Origin: Acidimicrobiales bacterium
Lineage (GTDB): Bacteria > Actinomycetota > Acidimicrobiia > Acidimicrobiales > SZUA-35
DNA length: 64,000 nucleotides
Assembly (NCBI GenBank): GCA_028285495.1
Contig: JANQPB010000006.1
Location: 248,001 to 312,000, forward strand
Direction: 5' to 3'
Below the pieces are notes generated by a model. The model had not been told where the DNA came from and did not search any database. It was given only the letters and a program-made list of their open reading frames with translations. The first letter of the stretch is position 1. Each line of letters opens with the position of its first letter. The position numbers and the translations under genes were made by a program. Below are positions 42,020-50,542 of this stretch, in pieces.

Positions 42020-43186
42020 TCAGCGCTCGAGACGCAGCGTGAGCGTCGCCTGCCGGTCGGGGCCCTCGACGGCGTCGAGCAGGTGGATGTGCTGGCCGAC
42101 GGCGCTGAACGAGACCGTGATCGAACTGACGCCGTACGCAGCCTCCTCGGCATCGAGGACCTCGAAGCCGTCGTCGAGCGCCAGCACCCCGCCGGTCCGC
42201 TCGTACACGAGCTCGCCGGAGACCCCGTCCGACAGGGCGACGGCCCGGATCTCGTTGTGCCACGGGCCATCCGAGCCATCGAGCACCAGCACGCCGGCAC
42301 CAGCACAGTCGACCGCCTCGTCGAGCGAGCCCGCCATCAGATCGAGCTCGCAGGTCGCCGGCAACAGCTGGTTGTCACCGCCGAATCCCGCCGACGGGCC
42401 GACCGGCGCAGGTGCATCGGCCGACGAGCCCGACGGGCTCGCCGACGCCCCATCGCCGTCCTCACCGGCAACCCCGATGCTGCCCGTCCCGCCGCCGCTC
42501 TGGCCGGCGCGAAGCGACTCGGTGACGTCGATCAGCTGGACCCTGGCCTCGTCATCACCGCCGCCACCGCCGAGCAACGAGGCGAGGATCACGATCGCCC
42601 CGATCAGCGCCATCAGGGCGATGACCCCGATCAGCAGGATCGGCATGAACATGCTGTCGGCCCGGGAGCGCTCGATCGTCGACAGCTTCTGGTGGATCCC
42701 ACGGTCCGGTTCCCTGGCCGCCACGACGGCGCCCCCCGCTGCACCGGCGGGCACGGCCTGCTGGATCCGCCGCTTGATCTCGTCGATGGCACCGTCGGCC
42801 CCACCGGGCGGGAGCCGGAGAATGCCGACCCCGAGATCGGAGCTGAGCCCGGCCACCGAGTCCTCGACCAGCAACACCACCCGGTCCATGCCGAGCCGGC
42901 CCTGCATGATCCCGACGTCACGGGCCACCCGCTGGAACGGGCGCACCGGTCCGATGGCGCTCACGTCATCGGCGTCGCGGACCGCCAGGAAGGCCATGTC
43001 GACGCCGTCGAGCACGCCGGAGGCGTCGGCCGATGAGCTGTGGGCGCCGATCGGTGACGTCGGCTGCTCACTGACCTGGTAGCCATCCGCCCGCAGGGCG
43101 TCGGCCAGCCTTCGATACGAGGGATCTCCCCCCGTACGGCCGAGCAGGATGTTGGCGGTCGCCCTGGTGGTGGAAGCCATGACCAC
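42020..43186 (-). CDS. Membrane protein with N-terminal TIR-like nucleotide-binding domain
   Basis: 388 residues. Residues about 1-145 resemble the TIR-like domain of the CD-NTase-associated CapTIR/Pycsar effector group (PF10137): GVDMAFLAVRDADDV strand, then RVARDVGIMQGRLGMDRVVL and PSDL-like SSDLGV. The usual catalytic Glu position is Asp90 here. One transmembrane helix (about 180-205) follows, then an acidic linker and an extracytoplasmic beta-rich domain with two Cys. The architecture suggests outside sensing coupled to a cytoplasmic TIR-like unit. GTG at 43186 is preferred because TAGGCT ends 7 nt upstream; an ATG follows two codons later. Confidence 0.7.
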   Translation of the reverse strand: MVMASTTRATANILLGRTGGDPSYRRLADALRADGYQVSEQPTSPIGAHSSSADASGVLDGVDMAFLAVRDADDVSAIGPVRPFQRVARDVGIMQGRLGMDRVVLLVEDSVAGLSSDLGVGILRLPPGGADGAIDEIKRRIQQAVPAGAAGGAVVAAREPDRGIHQKLSTIERSRADSMFMPILLIGVIALMALIGAIVILASLLGGGGGDDEARVQLIDVTESLRAGQSGGGTGSIGVAGEDGDGASASPSGSSADAPAPVGPSAGFGGDNQLLPATCELDLMAGSLDEAVDCAGAGVLVLDGSDGPWHNEIRAVALSDGVSGELVYERTGGVLALDDGFEVLDAEEAAYGVSSITVSFSAVGQHIHLLDAVEGPDRQATLTLRLER

Positions 43187-43193
43187 AATCGAC

Positions 43194-43199
43194 AGCCTA
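43194..43199 (-). promoter_or_regulatory. Leaderless -10 box for the TIR-like gene
   Basis: TAGGCT on the minus strand, 7 nt before the GTG at 43186. Confidence 0.55.
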
Positions 43200-43316
43200 G
43201 TCACTCCACCGTCGACGCTCGTGCACCGCGGCCAGCCGTCGGCGCCATCGGACGTGCGGGTTGCTGCCGCCGCCGACAACGGGAGCCGTCGATGAGCATG
43301 CGTGCGGTCGTCGGTG

Positions 43317-43322
43317 AATAAT
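43317..43322 (+). promoter_or_regulatory. Leaderless -10 box for the gene at 43329
   Basis: AATAAT followed by 6 nt (GGGGCC) and the ATG at 43329. An AT-only hexamer is rare in this sequence. Confidence 0.55.
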
Positions 43323-43328
43323 GGGGCC

Positions 43329-43823
43329 ATGTCGTCGGCCGAGACCAGGTTGGTCCGCATCGCGATCCTGCTGTCGGTCGTGCTCGTGGCCGCCCTGGCC
43401 GTCCTCGCGGTCTACAGCGTCATCGGCCAGGACAGCGCCAACGAAGGCGAGGTGGCCGACCCCGCCCCGAACGGTTCGACCAGCGAGGCCGGCGGCGAGC
43501 TCGGCCGGGCCTACCCCGGTCCGGCGGTCGACATCGACGACTCCCGCTTCCCGCTGACCATCGGCTGCGTGCCCGCCACCGACCCCGACAGCGACTTCTC
43601 GGTGCTGATCACGAACCGAGCGGCGACCACGGTCGACTACGTCGTCTCGCTCCGGCTCACGGTCGACGAGCGCACGGTCCTGACCTCGACCGAGATCCGC
43701 GATCTCAGGCCGGACGAGGCCCGCGAGGTCATCGTCGGACCGGGAGGATCGACCGGACCGGTCAGCGAGTGCTCGGTCGCCGCCATCCAGGCCGACCGCC
43801 GCGTCATCCTCAGCGAGACCTGA
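43329..43823 (+). CDS. Small single-pass membrane protein, extracytoplasmic domain
   Basis: 164 residues: a short basic N-terminus, one hydrophobic helix (about 9-32, IAILLSVVLVAALAVLAVYS) acting as an uncleaved anchor, a low-complexity linker and a beta-rich outside domain with two Cys (CVPATDP and SECSVAA) that could form a disulfide. No known family. It diverges from the TIR-like membrane protein across a 142-nt region with a -10 box on each side, so the two may be co-controlled. Confidence 0.75.
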   Translation: MSSAETRLVRIAILLSVVLVAALAVLAVYSVIGQDSANEGEVADPAPNGSTSEAGGELGRAYPGPAVDIDDSRFPLTIGCVPATDPDSDFSVLITNRAATTVDYVVSLRLTVDERTVLTSTEIRDLRPDEAREVIVGPGGSTGPVSECSVAAIQADRRVILSET

Positions 43824-43882
43824 CCCGCCGCCGCGGGCCCCAGCCGGGCCGACGGTGGCACCCTCGCCACCCGATCGGGGCC

Positions 43883-43888
43883 TACCAT
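43883..43888 (+). promoter_or_regulatory. Leaderless -10 box for the 52-residue ORF
   Basis: TACCAT followed by 8 nt and the ATG at 43897. Confidence 0.5.
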
Positions 43889-43896
43889 GATCGGTC

Positions 43897-44055
43897 ATGG
43901 ACTTCGCTGACCAGTGGCCGCTCCTGCTCGCGGCGCTCGCCGTCTTCATCATCGTCACCGGCCTGCTGCGCCGTGTGGCCAAGCTGGCGTTCGTCGGGGT
44001 GGCCCTCGGTGCCGTTGCCCTCGTCCTGCTCCCCCTGGTCTCCGACTCGCTGTAG
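43897..44055 (+). CDS. Small two-helix membrane protein (52 residues)
   Basis: 52-codon frame ending in TAG. It encodes two hydrophobic helices (about 8-23 and 31-48) separated by the basic turn RRVAK, giving a hairpin membrane protein with both ends probably outside or both inside. Codon third positions are nearly all G/C. It has its own -10 box, with TACCAT 8 nt before the ATG. No family recognised; size and layout resemble small membrane regulators. Confidence 0.6.
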   Translation: MDFADQWPLLLAALAVFIIVTGLLRRVAKLAFVGVALGAVALVLLPLVSDSL

Positions 44056-44136
44056 CCAGACCCCCGCACGTCCGGTCGTGCCGGTCGAGCGGCCGGATCG
44101 GCTCAAGATGGGCCGGCCGACGGTCGATCCCCAGAC

Positions 44137-44865
44137 ATGGCCGAGCGGCGCACGAGGAGGACGGGCCTGTCGCGGCTGCGTCCGCTGCTACCGCTGGCTG
44201 TGGTCTGGTCGGCCGGCTTCGCCGTCCTGATCGGCCTGGCCCTCCAGCGCCAGGTCCCCTACGACGAGCTCCTCCTCGATCCCAACAACGTCGCCGGCGT
44301 GCCGTGGTACACCGGGCTCGTCTCCAACCTGGGGATCCTCGGTTGGACCACCGCGACCGCAACCGGCTTCTTCGGCGCGTGGATCGCCCACTACGGCGGC
44401 CGGGGTGCGGCCGGCCGGATGCTGCTCGAGGGGGCCGTGCTCTCCAGCCTGCTGCTGTTCGACGACCTACTGCAGCTGCACGTCATCGTCGAGCCATTGT
44501 TCGGCGTTCCCAAGGTGGTGGTCTACGGGCTCTACGCCACCGTGGCCCTCCACTGGGCCCTCACCCAACACCGCGAGCTGCGGCGCACGCCGATCGCACT
44601 GCTGGTGGCCGCCGGTGCCGCCTTCGCCGTCTCGGTCGGACTCGACCAGGTCCCGGGGCTGACACCGCTGCTCGGGTCCGACCGCCAGCTCCTGGCCGAG
44701 GACGCGGCGAAGTTCCTCGGCGTCCTGGCCTGGGCCGAGTTCTTCGTGCTCACATCGGGCGCCATCGTCACCTCGATCGTCTCCGAGCTCCGGCTCGCCG
44801 CCACGCCGGCCGAGCCAGCGGCGGCCGTCGGGACGTTCCCGGCCGAGCCGGAGCTGCGCCGCTGA
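44137..44865 (+). CDS. Uncharacterised polytopic membrane protein
   Basis: 242 residues with about six hydrophobic helices, a basic N-terminus (ERRTRRTGLSRLR) and a short acidic tail. Conserved-looking polar residues cluster within membrane segments (LLLFDDLLQLHVIVEP). No recognised family. It lies 81 nt after the 52-residue ORF and 67 nt before the PrsW gene, all rightward, so this may be a small membrane-protein cluster. No Shine-Dalgarno or good -10 is obvious at the ATG. Confidence 0.72.
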   Translation: MAERRTRRTGLSRLRPLLPLAVVWSAGFAVLIGLALQRQVPYDELLLDPNNVAGVPWYTGLVSNLGILGWTTATATGFFGAWIAHYGGRGAAGRMLLEGAVLSSLLLFDDLLQLHVIVEPLFGVPKVVVYGLYATVALHWALTQHRELRRTPIALLVAAGAAFAVSVGLDQVPGLTPLLGSDRQLLAEDAAKFLGVLAWAEFFVLTSGAIVTSIVSELRLAATPAEPAAAVGTFPAEPELRR

Positions 44866-44919
44866 CCCCGGTGGCATCGGCCAACCGATCGGTCGGGTGG
44901 CTCCGGCGGGAGATCGGGC

Positions 44920-44925
44920 GACAAT
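44920..44925 (+). promoter_or_regulatory. Possible leaderless -10 box for the PrsW gene
   Basis: GACAAT followed by 7 nt and the ATG at 44933. Confidence 0.45.
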
Positions 44926-44932
44926 GAGGCCC

Positions 44933-46105
44933 ATGGCGACGCCGCTCCCCCCTCCCCCGACCGGGGGCACACCACCAGGCTGGTATGACGATCCGTGGCA
45001 CACCGCCACCTGGCGCTGGTGGGACGGGGGTGGCTGGACCCCCCACGTCCACGAGGGCGGCGAGTCCAAGCCCCGGCTGCCGAACTGGCTCAGCGTCCCG
45101 GTGCTCCTCGGCGCGATCGCCACCGGACTGTCGATGATCGCCCTGTTCGCCTACCGGACCGAGGCGACGCTCATCGGCTCCGCCCTCGGCCTCGTCCCGC
45201 TCGTCATCGTGCTGCCGGTGCTGACCTGGCTCGACCGGGTCGAGCCCGAGCCGTGGTCGTCCAGGATCCACGCCGTGCTGTGGGGCGGCGTCGTCGCCGC
45301 GTTCCTGTCGGGGATCGTCAACACCGTCGTCGCCCTCAACGCCGGCGAGGCATGGGCTGCGGTCGTGTCGGCCCCGATCGTCGAGGAGATCACCAAGGGC
45401 CTCGGCATCTACTGGGCCCTTCGCCGTCGCGAGGTCGACGGCGTGATGGACGGCATCGTCTACGCCGGCTGGGTCGCCCTCGGATTCGCCGTGATCGAGG
45501 ACATCCTCTACTTCGCCGACGCCTTCGAGGCCGACGCCCTGGTCCAGGTCTTCGTGCTCCGGGCCCTGTTGACCCCCTTCGCCCACCCGCTTTTCACCGC
45601 CTGGACCGGCCTGGCCATCGGCCTCGCCGTGGCCAGACGGCAGTCGGTGGCGGCCAACGCCGTCTGGGGCGTCGGCCTGGCCATCGCCAGCCACGGCGCC
45701 TGGAACGGCTCGCTCACCTATGCCGGCGAGACCGGCAACGACGGCGCCATCATCGTCGCCGCCGCCTGTTTCGTCGCCCTCTTCTTCGCTGCGGTGATCA
45801 CGGTGATCGTCATCCGGCGCCGCGAGCAGCGGCGCTTCATCGAACTGGTCCCGCTCCTGGCCCAGCGCCACGGTCTCACCCCCGAGGAGGTCGGGGTCTT
45901 CGGCGACTGGCAGCGCATGCTCGCCACCCGCCGCAACCTGCCCCGTACCAGGCGCCCTGCCTTCGACCAGGTGCACGCCGCGCTCGCCCGGCTGGCCATG
46001 TTCTACCGGCGCCCCGGCCAGCCCGATCCGGCGACCGAGCAGCTCCTGGCCGGCCAGCTCCAGCGGGCCAGGGCGGCCCAGCTGGCCGGTACGAACCAGC
46101 GCTGA
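44933..46105 (+). CDS. PrsW-family intramembrane metalloprotease with DUF2510 domain
   Basis: 390 residues. N-terminal DUF2510 (GWYDDP, RWWDG, WTPHV; residues 16-39) is a short Trp-rich module common on actinobacterial membrane proteins. The PrsW/CPBP-like core follows with about eight helices and its metal-site residues: EE at 151-152 (VEEITKG), Glu189 (VIEDILY), His218 (AHPLF) and His254 (SHGAWN). PrsW cleaves anti-sigma factors in Bacillus, so control of a membrane-bound regulator is plausible; no sigma/anti-sigma pair is in this window. Confidence 0.88.
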   Translation: MATPLPPPPTGGTPPGWYDDPWHTATWRWWDGGGWTPHVHEGGESKPRLPNWLSVPVLLGAIATGLSMIALFAYRTEATLIGSALGLVPLVIVLPVLTWLDRVEPEPWSSRIHAVLWGGVVAAFLSGIVNTVVALNAGEAWAAVVSAPIVEEITKGLGIYWALRRREVDGVMDGIVYAGWVALGFAVIEDILYFADAFEADALVQVFVLRALLTPFAHPLFTAWTGLAIGLAVARRQSVAANAVWGVGLAIASHGAWNGSLTYAGETGNDGAIIVAAACFVALFFAAVITVIVIRRREQRRFIELVPLLAQRHGLTPEEVGVFGDWQRMLATRRNLPRTRRPAFDQVHAALARLAMFYRRPGQPDPATEQLLAGQLQRARAAQLAGTNQR

Positions 46106-46206
46106 CAGGCTGCTGAGCCGGCACTGAGCCGGCGCCGGGTCGGTCGACCGGACCGGCCGGTCGACGGCGACCGGCAAAGAGGTCAGGGTCGGGCCGCAAC
46201 CGTCCG

Positions 46207-47589
46207 ATGATTATCGACATGGCCCTGGGACCCGACGCCTTCGCCCTCCTCCGTGCCCCGAACCGGATCGCAGACCTGGGCCTGCCGACGGGCCTGGTCG
46301 AGGACCTGTTCATGCGCCGGGTGCTGACCGAGCGGGTCACGACGATCAGCGAGGCCTCGGCCGCGCTGTCGGTCTCCCACCCGGTCGGTGGTGAGCTGGC
46401 CGAGTCGCTCCGTCAGAAGAACCTGCTCGAGTACCACGGCGCCGAGGGCCGCGACTACCGGATCAGCCTGACCGAGCTGGGCCAGCGGATGACGACCGAC
46501 CGGATGGCCGCCGGTCGTCACGTCGCCTCGATGCCGGTCCCGCTGGCCGACTACCAGCAGCTGGCCCAGCTGCAGCGAGCGGAGGTGGCGATCACTCGCG
46601 AGGGGGCCAAGTCGGCGTTCTCCGACATGGTCCTCGAGGACGGCCTCCTCGACCAGATCGGCCCGGCGTTCCTCAGCGACGGGGCCATCTTCTTCTACGG
46701 ACCACCCGGCACCGGCAAGACCAGCCTGGCCGAGCGCATGAGCCGCTTCTACGAGGACCAGATCCTGATCCCCCGGGTCCTCGAGGTCGACGGGCAGCTG
46801 ATCACCGTGTTCGATCCGGCCATCCACACCGAGTACCCGCACCCGCCGCCCGGGCTCGACCCCCGCTACGTGCTGTGCCACCGCCCGCTCGTCATGGTCG
46901 GCGGCGAACTGACGCTCGACATGATGGACCTGCAGTACGATCCGATCTCGGGGCTCAACGCCGCCCCGATCCAGCTGCTGGCCAACAACGGCATCCTCGT
47001 CGTCGACGACTTCGGGCGGCAGACCGCGAGCCCGGACGAGATCCTCAACCGCTGGATCATCCCGCTCTCGCGGGGGATCGACTACCTGCGACCGAACACC
47101 GGAACCAAGTTCACGGTCCCCTTCGAGCTGAAGCTCGTCATCTCGACCAACATCGACCCCCACGCCCTCGGCGACGACGCGTTCCTCCGCCGGCTCCGCA
47201 ACAAGGTCTTCGTCGGCCCGTGCAGCGAGGCCGCCTTCCACTGGATCCTGGCCAGGGCCGCCCAGCGGACCGGGCTCGAGGTCAACGCCGAGTCGGCCGC
47301 CCACCTCACGGCGATCACCCGGGGCGCCCTCGGCGAGCTGCGGCCGTACGTCGCCGTCGACTTCTGTGACCTGGCGGTCGGGATCGGTCGCTACCACGGC
47401 TCGCCGGCCGCGCTGGATCGGGCCATGATCGAACGGGTGGCGGCCGTCTACTTCGTCCGCCGGCACGACGCCGAGCCGACCCCCCGGGCCGAGCCGGCGA
47501 TGGCCCGCACCGCCGGCACCCCGCCGCCGCCCGCTCCCACCGCTCGGGCCGATCGGGCCGATGAGGTCGGCCCGGCGGTCGCCCGCTGA
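46207..47589 (+). CDS. AAA-type ATPase with N-terminal winged-helix region
   Basis: 460 residues. The N-terminal 100 look like a winged helix (TTISEASAALSV, ESLRQKNLLEY). The ATPase core has Walker A GPPGTGKTS (165-173), Walker B ILVVDD (263-268), sensor 1 VISTNID (312-318) and a sensor-2-like RRLRNKV. The last 45 residues are Pro/Ala-rich. Related uncharacterised ATPases are found near Flp pilus or secretion genes in other bacteria, but none lies here. It may remodel a DNA- or membrane-associated complex. Start at ATG 46207; ATG 46219 is an alternative. Confidence 0.78.
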   Translation: MIIDMALGPDAFALLRAPNRIADLGLPTGLVEDLFMRRVLTERVTTISEASAALSVSHPVGGELAESLRQKNLLEYHGAEGRDYRISLTELGQRMTTDRMAAGRHVASMPVPLADYQQLAQLQRAEVAITREGAKSAFSDMVLEDGLLDQIGPAFLSDGAIFFYGPPGTGKTSLAERMSRFYEDQILIPRVLEVDGQLITVFDPAIHTEYPHPPPGLDPRYVLCHRPLVMVGGELTLDMMDLQYDPISGLNAAPIQLLANNGILVVDDFGRQTASPDEILNRWIIPLSRGIDYLRPNTGTKFTVPFELKLVISTNIDPHALGDDAFLRRLRNKVFVGPCSEAAFHWILARAAQRTGLEVNAESAAHLTAITRGALGELRPYVAVDFCDLAVGIGRYHGSPAALDRAMIERVAAVYFVRRHDAEPTPRAEPAMARTAGTPPPPAPTARADRADEVGPAVAR

Positions 47590-47642
47590 CGAACCGGGCC
47601 ACTGGGCGACCGCAGCCATTCGCCGGCCGGGCAGCCGGGGCG

Positions 47643-47648
47643 TAAGTT
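47643..47648 (+). promoter_or_regulatory. Leaderless -10 box for the nitronate monooxygenase gene
   Basis: TAAGTT followed by 7 nt and the ATG at 47656. Confidence 0.55.
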
Positions 47649-47655
47649 GGCAGCC

Positions 47656-48795
47656 ATGAAGACCAAGATCTGCGAGATGCTGGACATCGAGTTCCCGATC
47701 CTCGCCTTCACCCACTGCCGCGACGTCGTCGCCGCGGTCACCCGGGCCGGCGGCTACGGCGTGCTCGGGGCCGCCGCCCACACGCCGGAGCAGCTCGACA
47801 TCGACCTCGCATGGATCGCCGAGGAGGTCGGCGAGCGCCCGTTCGGGGTCGACATCATCGTGCCGGCCAAGTACGAGGGCAAGGACGAGGGCGGCCTGTC
47901 CGTCGGGTCGCTTGTCGACATGATCCCGCCGGGCCATCGGCAGTTCCTCGACGACATGATGGACCGCTACGACGTCCCGCCACTGCCGCCCCGCGACGAG
48001 GGTGAGGGCCGCCGGGCCGGCGAGTCCGAGGCGCCGATGACCTACGAGCAGGCCGTGCCGCTGATGGACGTCGCCTTCTCCCACCCGATCTCGTTGATCG
48101 TGAACGCCCTCGGCCCGCCGCCGCCCGACATGATCGAGCGGGCCCATGCCAACGGCGTCAAGGTCGGCGCGCTGGCCGGCAAGAAGTCGCACGCGGTCCG
48201 CCACGTCGCCGCCGGGGTGGACGTCATCATCGCCCAGGGCCACGAGGCCGGCGGCCACACCGGCGAGATCGGCACGATGGTGCTCGTGCCCGAGATCGTC
48301 GACGCCGTGGCCCCGGTGCCCGTCCTGGCCGCCGGCGGCATCGGCACCGGCCGGCAGATGGCGGCGTCGCTCGCCCTGGGGGCCGACGGCGTGTGGTGCG
48401 GCTCGGTCTGGCTCACCACCCAGGAGGCCGAGACCCACCCGACGGTCAAGGACAAGTTCCTGGCCGCCACGTCGTCCGACACGCTGCGGTCGCGGTCTCG
48501 CACCGGCAAGCCGGCCCGTCAGCTCCGCTCGGCGTGGACCGACGAGTGGGAGAGCCCCGAGTCGCCCGGCACGCTCGGCATGCCGCTGCAGCCGATGCTG
48601 ATCGCCGAGGCCAGCCGGCGGATCGACCGGGCGGCGATGAACCCCGAGAACGAGGGCGCCGTGAAGCTGGCCAACTACTTCGTCGGCCAGATCGTCGGCT
48701 CGATGAACGAGTCGAAGCACGCCGACCGGGTCGTGCTCGACATGGTCGACGAGTTCATCGACGCCGTGCAGCGGGTCAATTCGATGATGGAGTGA
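47656..48795 (+). CDS. Nitronate monooxygenase / 2-nitropropane dioxygenase-like FMN enzyme
   Basis: 379-residue FMN-dependent TIM-barrel enzyme. FMN phosphate contacts are seen in AAGGIGTGRQ and GADGVWCGSVW, and the catalytic-site region GHEAGGHTG (around residue 195) matches the class. Relatives oxidise nitronates, but many actinobacterial members are of unknown substrate and some are linked to fatty-acid synthesis (FabK-like). An acidic insert (about 110-130) is atypical. It starts with a leaderless ATG and is followed by a small membrane protein gene 28 nt later. Confidence 0.87.
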   Translation: MKTKICEMLDIEFPILAFTHCRDVVAAVTRAGGYGVLGAAAHTPEQLDIDLAWIAEEVGERPFGVDIIVPAKYEGKDEGGLSVGSLVDMIPPGHRQFLDDMMDRYDVPPLPPRDEGEGRRAGESEAPMTYEQAVPLMDVAFSHPISLIVNALGPPPPDMIERAHANGVKVGALAGKKSHAVRHVAAGVDVIIAQGHEAGGHTGEIGTMVLVPEIVDAVAPVPVLAAGGIGTGRQMAASLALGADGVWCGSVWLTTQEAETHPTVKDKFLAATSSDTLRSRSRTGKPARQLRSAWTDEWESPESPGTLGMPLQPMLIAEASRRIDRAAMNPENEGAVKLANYFVGQIVGSMNESKHADRVVLDMVDEFIDAVQRVNSMME

Positions 48796-48823
48796 TCATC
48801 AGGAAGCTACGATCCGCAGCAGG

Positions 48824-49135
48824 ATGGTCTCGTTCCTGCTCGCCACCGTCGGCCTCGTCGCCCTGTTCCTCGCCTTCAGCGTGCCTGCGGTCGTGGCGGC
48901 CAGGCGGAACCGTCGCCGCTATCCCGAGGCGGAGCGCAAGTTCCTGACCGCGGCCGTCGTCTGCGGGGTCCTGTGTGCGATCCTGCTGGCGATCTCGAAC
49001 CGCCTGGTCGACCAGTGCCTGGCCGAGGGCAACACCCAGTGCGCCGACGCCGGCGGGATCGGCCCCATCGTGCTGATCGGCGTCGGCTTCCTCGCCGTGT
49101 CGCTGTTCCGGACCTACCTGATGATCGTCGACTGA
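48824..49135 (+). CDS. Small three-helix membrane protein
   Basis: 103 residues with three hydrophobic helices (about 2-24, 40-57 and 79-98), a basic cytoplasmic loop RRNRRRYPEAERK and an outside loop with two Cys (DQCLAEGNTQC) likely to form a disulfide. No known family. A TACGAT box lies 10 nt before the ATG and AGCAGG directly before it. It is convergent with the CoA-transferase gene, only 16 nt away. Confidence 0.72.
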   Translation: MVSFLLATVGLVALFLAFSVPAVVAARRNRRRYPEAERKFLTAAVVCGVLCAILLAISNRLVDQCLAEGNTQCADAGGIGPIVLIGVGFLAVSLFRTYLMIVD

Positions 49136-49151
49136 CCGACGGGTCTTGCGC

Positions 49152-50366
49152 TCAGAGCGCGCCCTCGTCACGCAGGGCGATGATGTCGTCCCAGTCGTAG
49201 CCGACCTCGAGCAGGACCTCCTCGGTGTGCTGGCCGAGCTCCGGAGCCACGGTGCCCCAGCGGGTCGGGGTGTCCGACATCGTGATCGGGCACCCGATCA
49301 CCCTGGTCGGCCCCCACTCGGGGTGCTCCACGTCGGCCAGGTAGTCGTTGGCGAGCGTCTGGGGGTCGGCGGCGAGCTCGGCGTGGTTGCGCACCGGGGC
49401 GAACCGCTGGTCCTCGGCCGCCAGCCGCTCGGTCCACTCGGCGGTGCTCCTCGTGGCGAAGATCTCGGTGAAGACCTCACGCAGCTCGGCCCGGATCTCG
49501 GGGGTCGAGAAGTAGGAGCCGAACCGGGGATTGTCGTGCAACTCGGGCCGCTCCACCGCCCGGACCATGCCAGGCCAGAGGTGCTCGGGGCAGCCGGCGA
49601 TCGCCACGTAGCCGTCCGAGGTGGCGAAGATGCCGTAGAGCGCGTTGACGAGCGGATGGCCGCCGTTCGCTCGCCCGGCCAGCTCGCCGGTGAGCAGGTA
49701 GTGGGTGATCTCGCTCGCCTGGGCCCAGATCTGGCCGCCGAGCAGCGACACGTCGACCCGCTGGCCCCGACCGGTGCGCTCGCGGGCGTAGAGGGCGGCC
49801 AGGATCCCGTTCGAGAGGTTCTGGGAGCCGCAGTGATCGGCGATCAGGGCCCCGACCGGCGACAGCTCACCCCCGTCCGACCCCGTTGCGGAGATGATGC
49901 CCCCGTAGGCCTGACCGACCATGTCGGCCCCCTCCCGGTCGAACTCGTCGCCCCGTGGCCCGAGGAACGAGCCGGCGGCCCAGATCAGCCGGGGGTTGAT
50001 GGCCGAGAGCTCCTCCCAGCCGAGGCCCCACTCCTCGAGCGTGCCCGGCTTGAAGTTCGACAACAGGACGTCGGCCTGCTCGACGAGGCGCTCGAGCACC
50101 CGCTTGCCGCCGGCCGTGCGGAGGTCGACCGTGATCGACCGCTTGCCCCGGTTGTTGGCGAGGAACACCGCCGACTGGCCCCGCTCGGGGATCGACTCGA
50201 CGTGCCGTGCGACGTCACCGACCTCGGGCAGCTCGACCTTGACGACCTCGGCGCCGAGGTCGTGCAGCAGCGCGGCCGCCTGCGGACCCTGGACCAGGGT
50301 CGACAGATCGAGCACCCGAACCCCGGCCAGTGCGCCCTCGCGCCCAGCCGCATCGTCACCTGCCAT
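49152..50366 (-). CDS. CaiB/BaiF class III CoA-transferase
   Basis: 404-residue class III CoA-transferase, moving CoA between organic acids. The start GVRVLDLSTLVQGPQAAALL and LGAEVVKVELP are canonical, the catalytic Asp is Asp177 in ADHCGS, and TGRGQRVDVSLL follows. The C-terminal large-domain return is intact. ATG at 50366 has GGGAGG upstream; earlier ATGs lack one. Relatives include alpha-methylacyl-CoA racemase and succinyl/formyl CoA-transferases; specificity is open. It faces the acyl-CoA gene block on the other strand. Confidence 0.91.
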   Translation of the reverse strand: MAGDDAAGREGALAGVRVLDLSTLVQGPQAAALLHDLGAEVVKVELPEVGDVARHVESIPERGQSAVFLANNRGKRSITVDLRTAGGKRVLERLVEQADVLLSNFKPGTLEEWGLGWEELSAINPRLIWAAGSFLGPRGDEFDREGADMVGQAYGGIISATGSDGGELSPVGALIADHCGSQNLSNGILAALYARERTGRGQRVDVSLLGGQIWAQASEITHYLLTGELAGRANGGHPLVNALYGIFATSDGYVAIAGCPEHLWPGMVRAVERPELHDNPRFGSYFSTPEIRAELREVFTEIFATRSTAEWTERLAAEDQRFAPVRNHAELAADPQTLANDYLADVEHPEWGPTRVIGCPITMSDTPTRWGTVAPELGQHTEEVLLEVGYDWDDIIALRDEGAL

Positions 50367-50480
50367 CTCGAACCTCCCGTGCCCGGTCGCGTCCCGCTCC
50401 GTCCCCATCGGACGGCCCGACCCTAGCAGGGCGCCCATGGCCGCTCGTCGGGGACTGGGCGTCCCTGGCCGGCCGGGAAG

Positions 50481-50511
50481 TTGTACGGCGGGTGAACCCG
50501 TGGGCTACCTT
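50481..50511 (+). promoter_or_regulatory. Promoter of the desulforedoxin-like gene
   Basis: -35 TTGTAC (50481-50486), 19-nt spacer, -10 TACCTT (50506-50511), then a leader with AAGGAGGAG (50529-50537) before the GTG at 50543. Confidence 0.6.
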
Positions 50512-50542
50512 GAGGCATCCCGTCGAACCAAGGAGGAGCGCG

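Noticed and set aside
38928..43082. A 1384-codon plus-strand frame running through lhr, the rhodanese and the TIR-like gene
   Set aside because: It is a shadow of genes in other frames, with an Arg/Pro-rich translation and no motifs.
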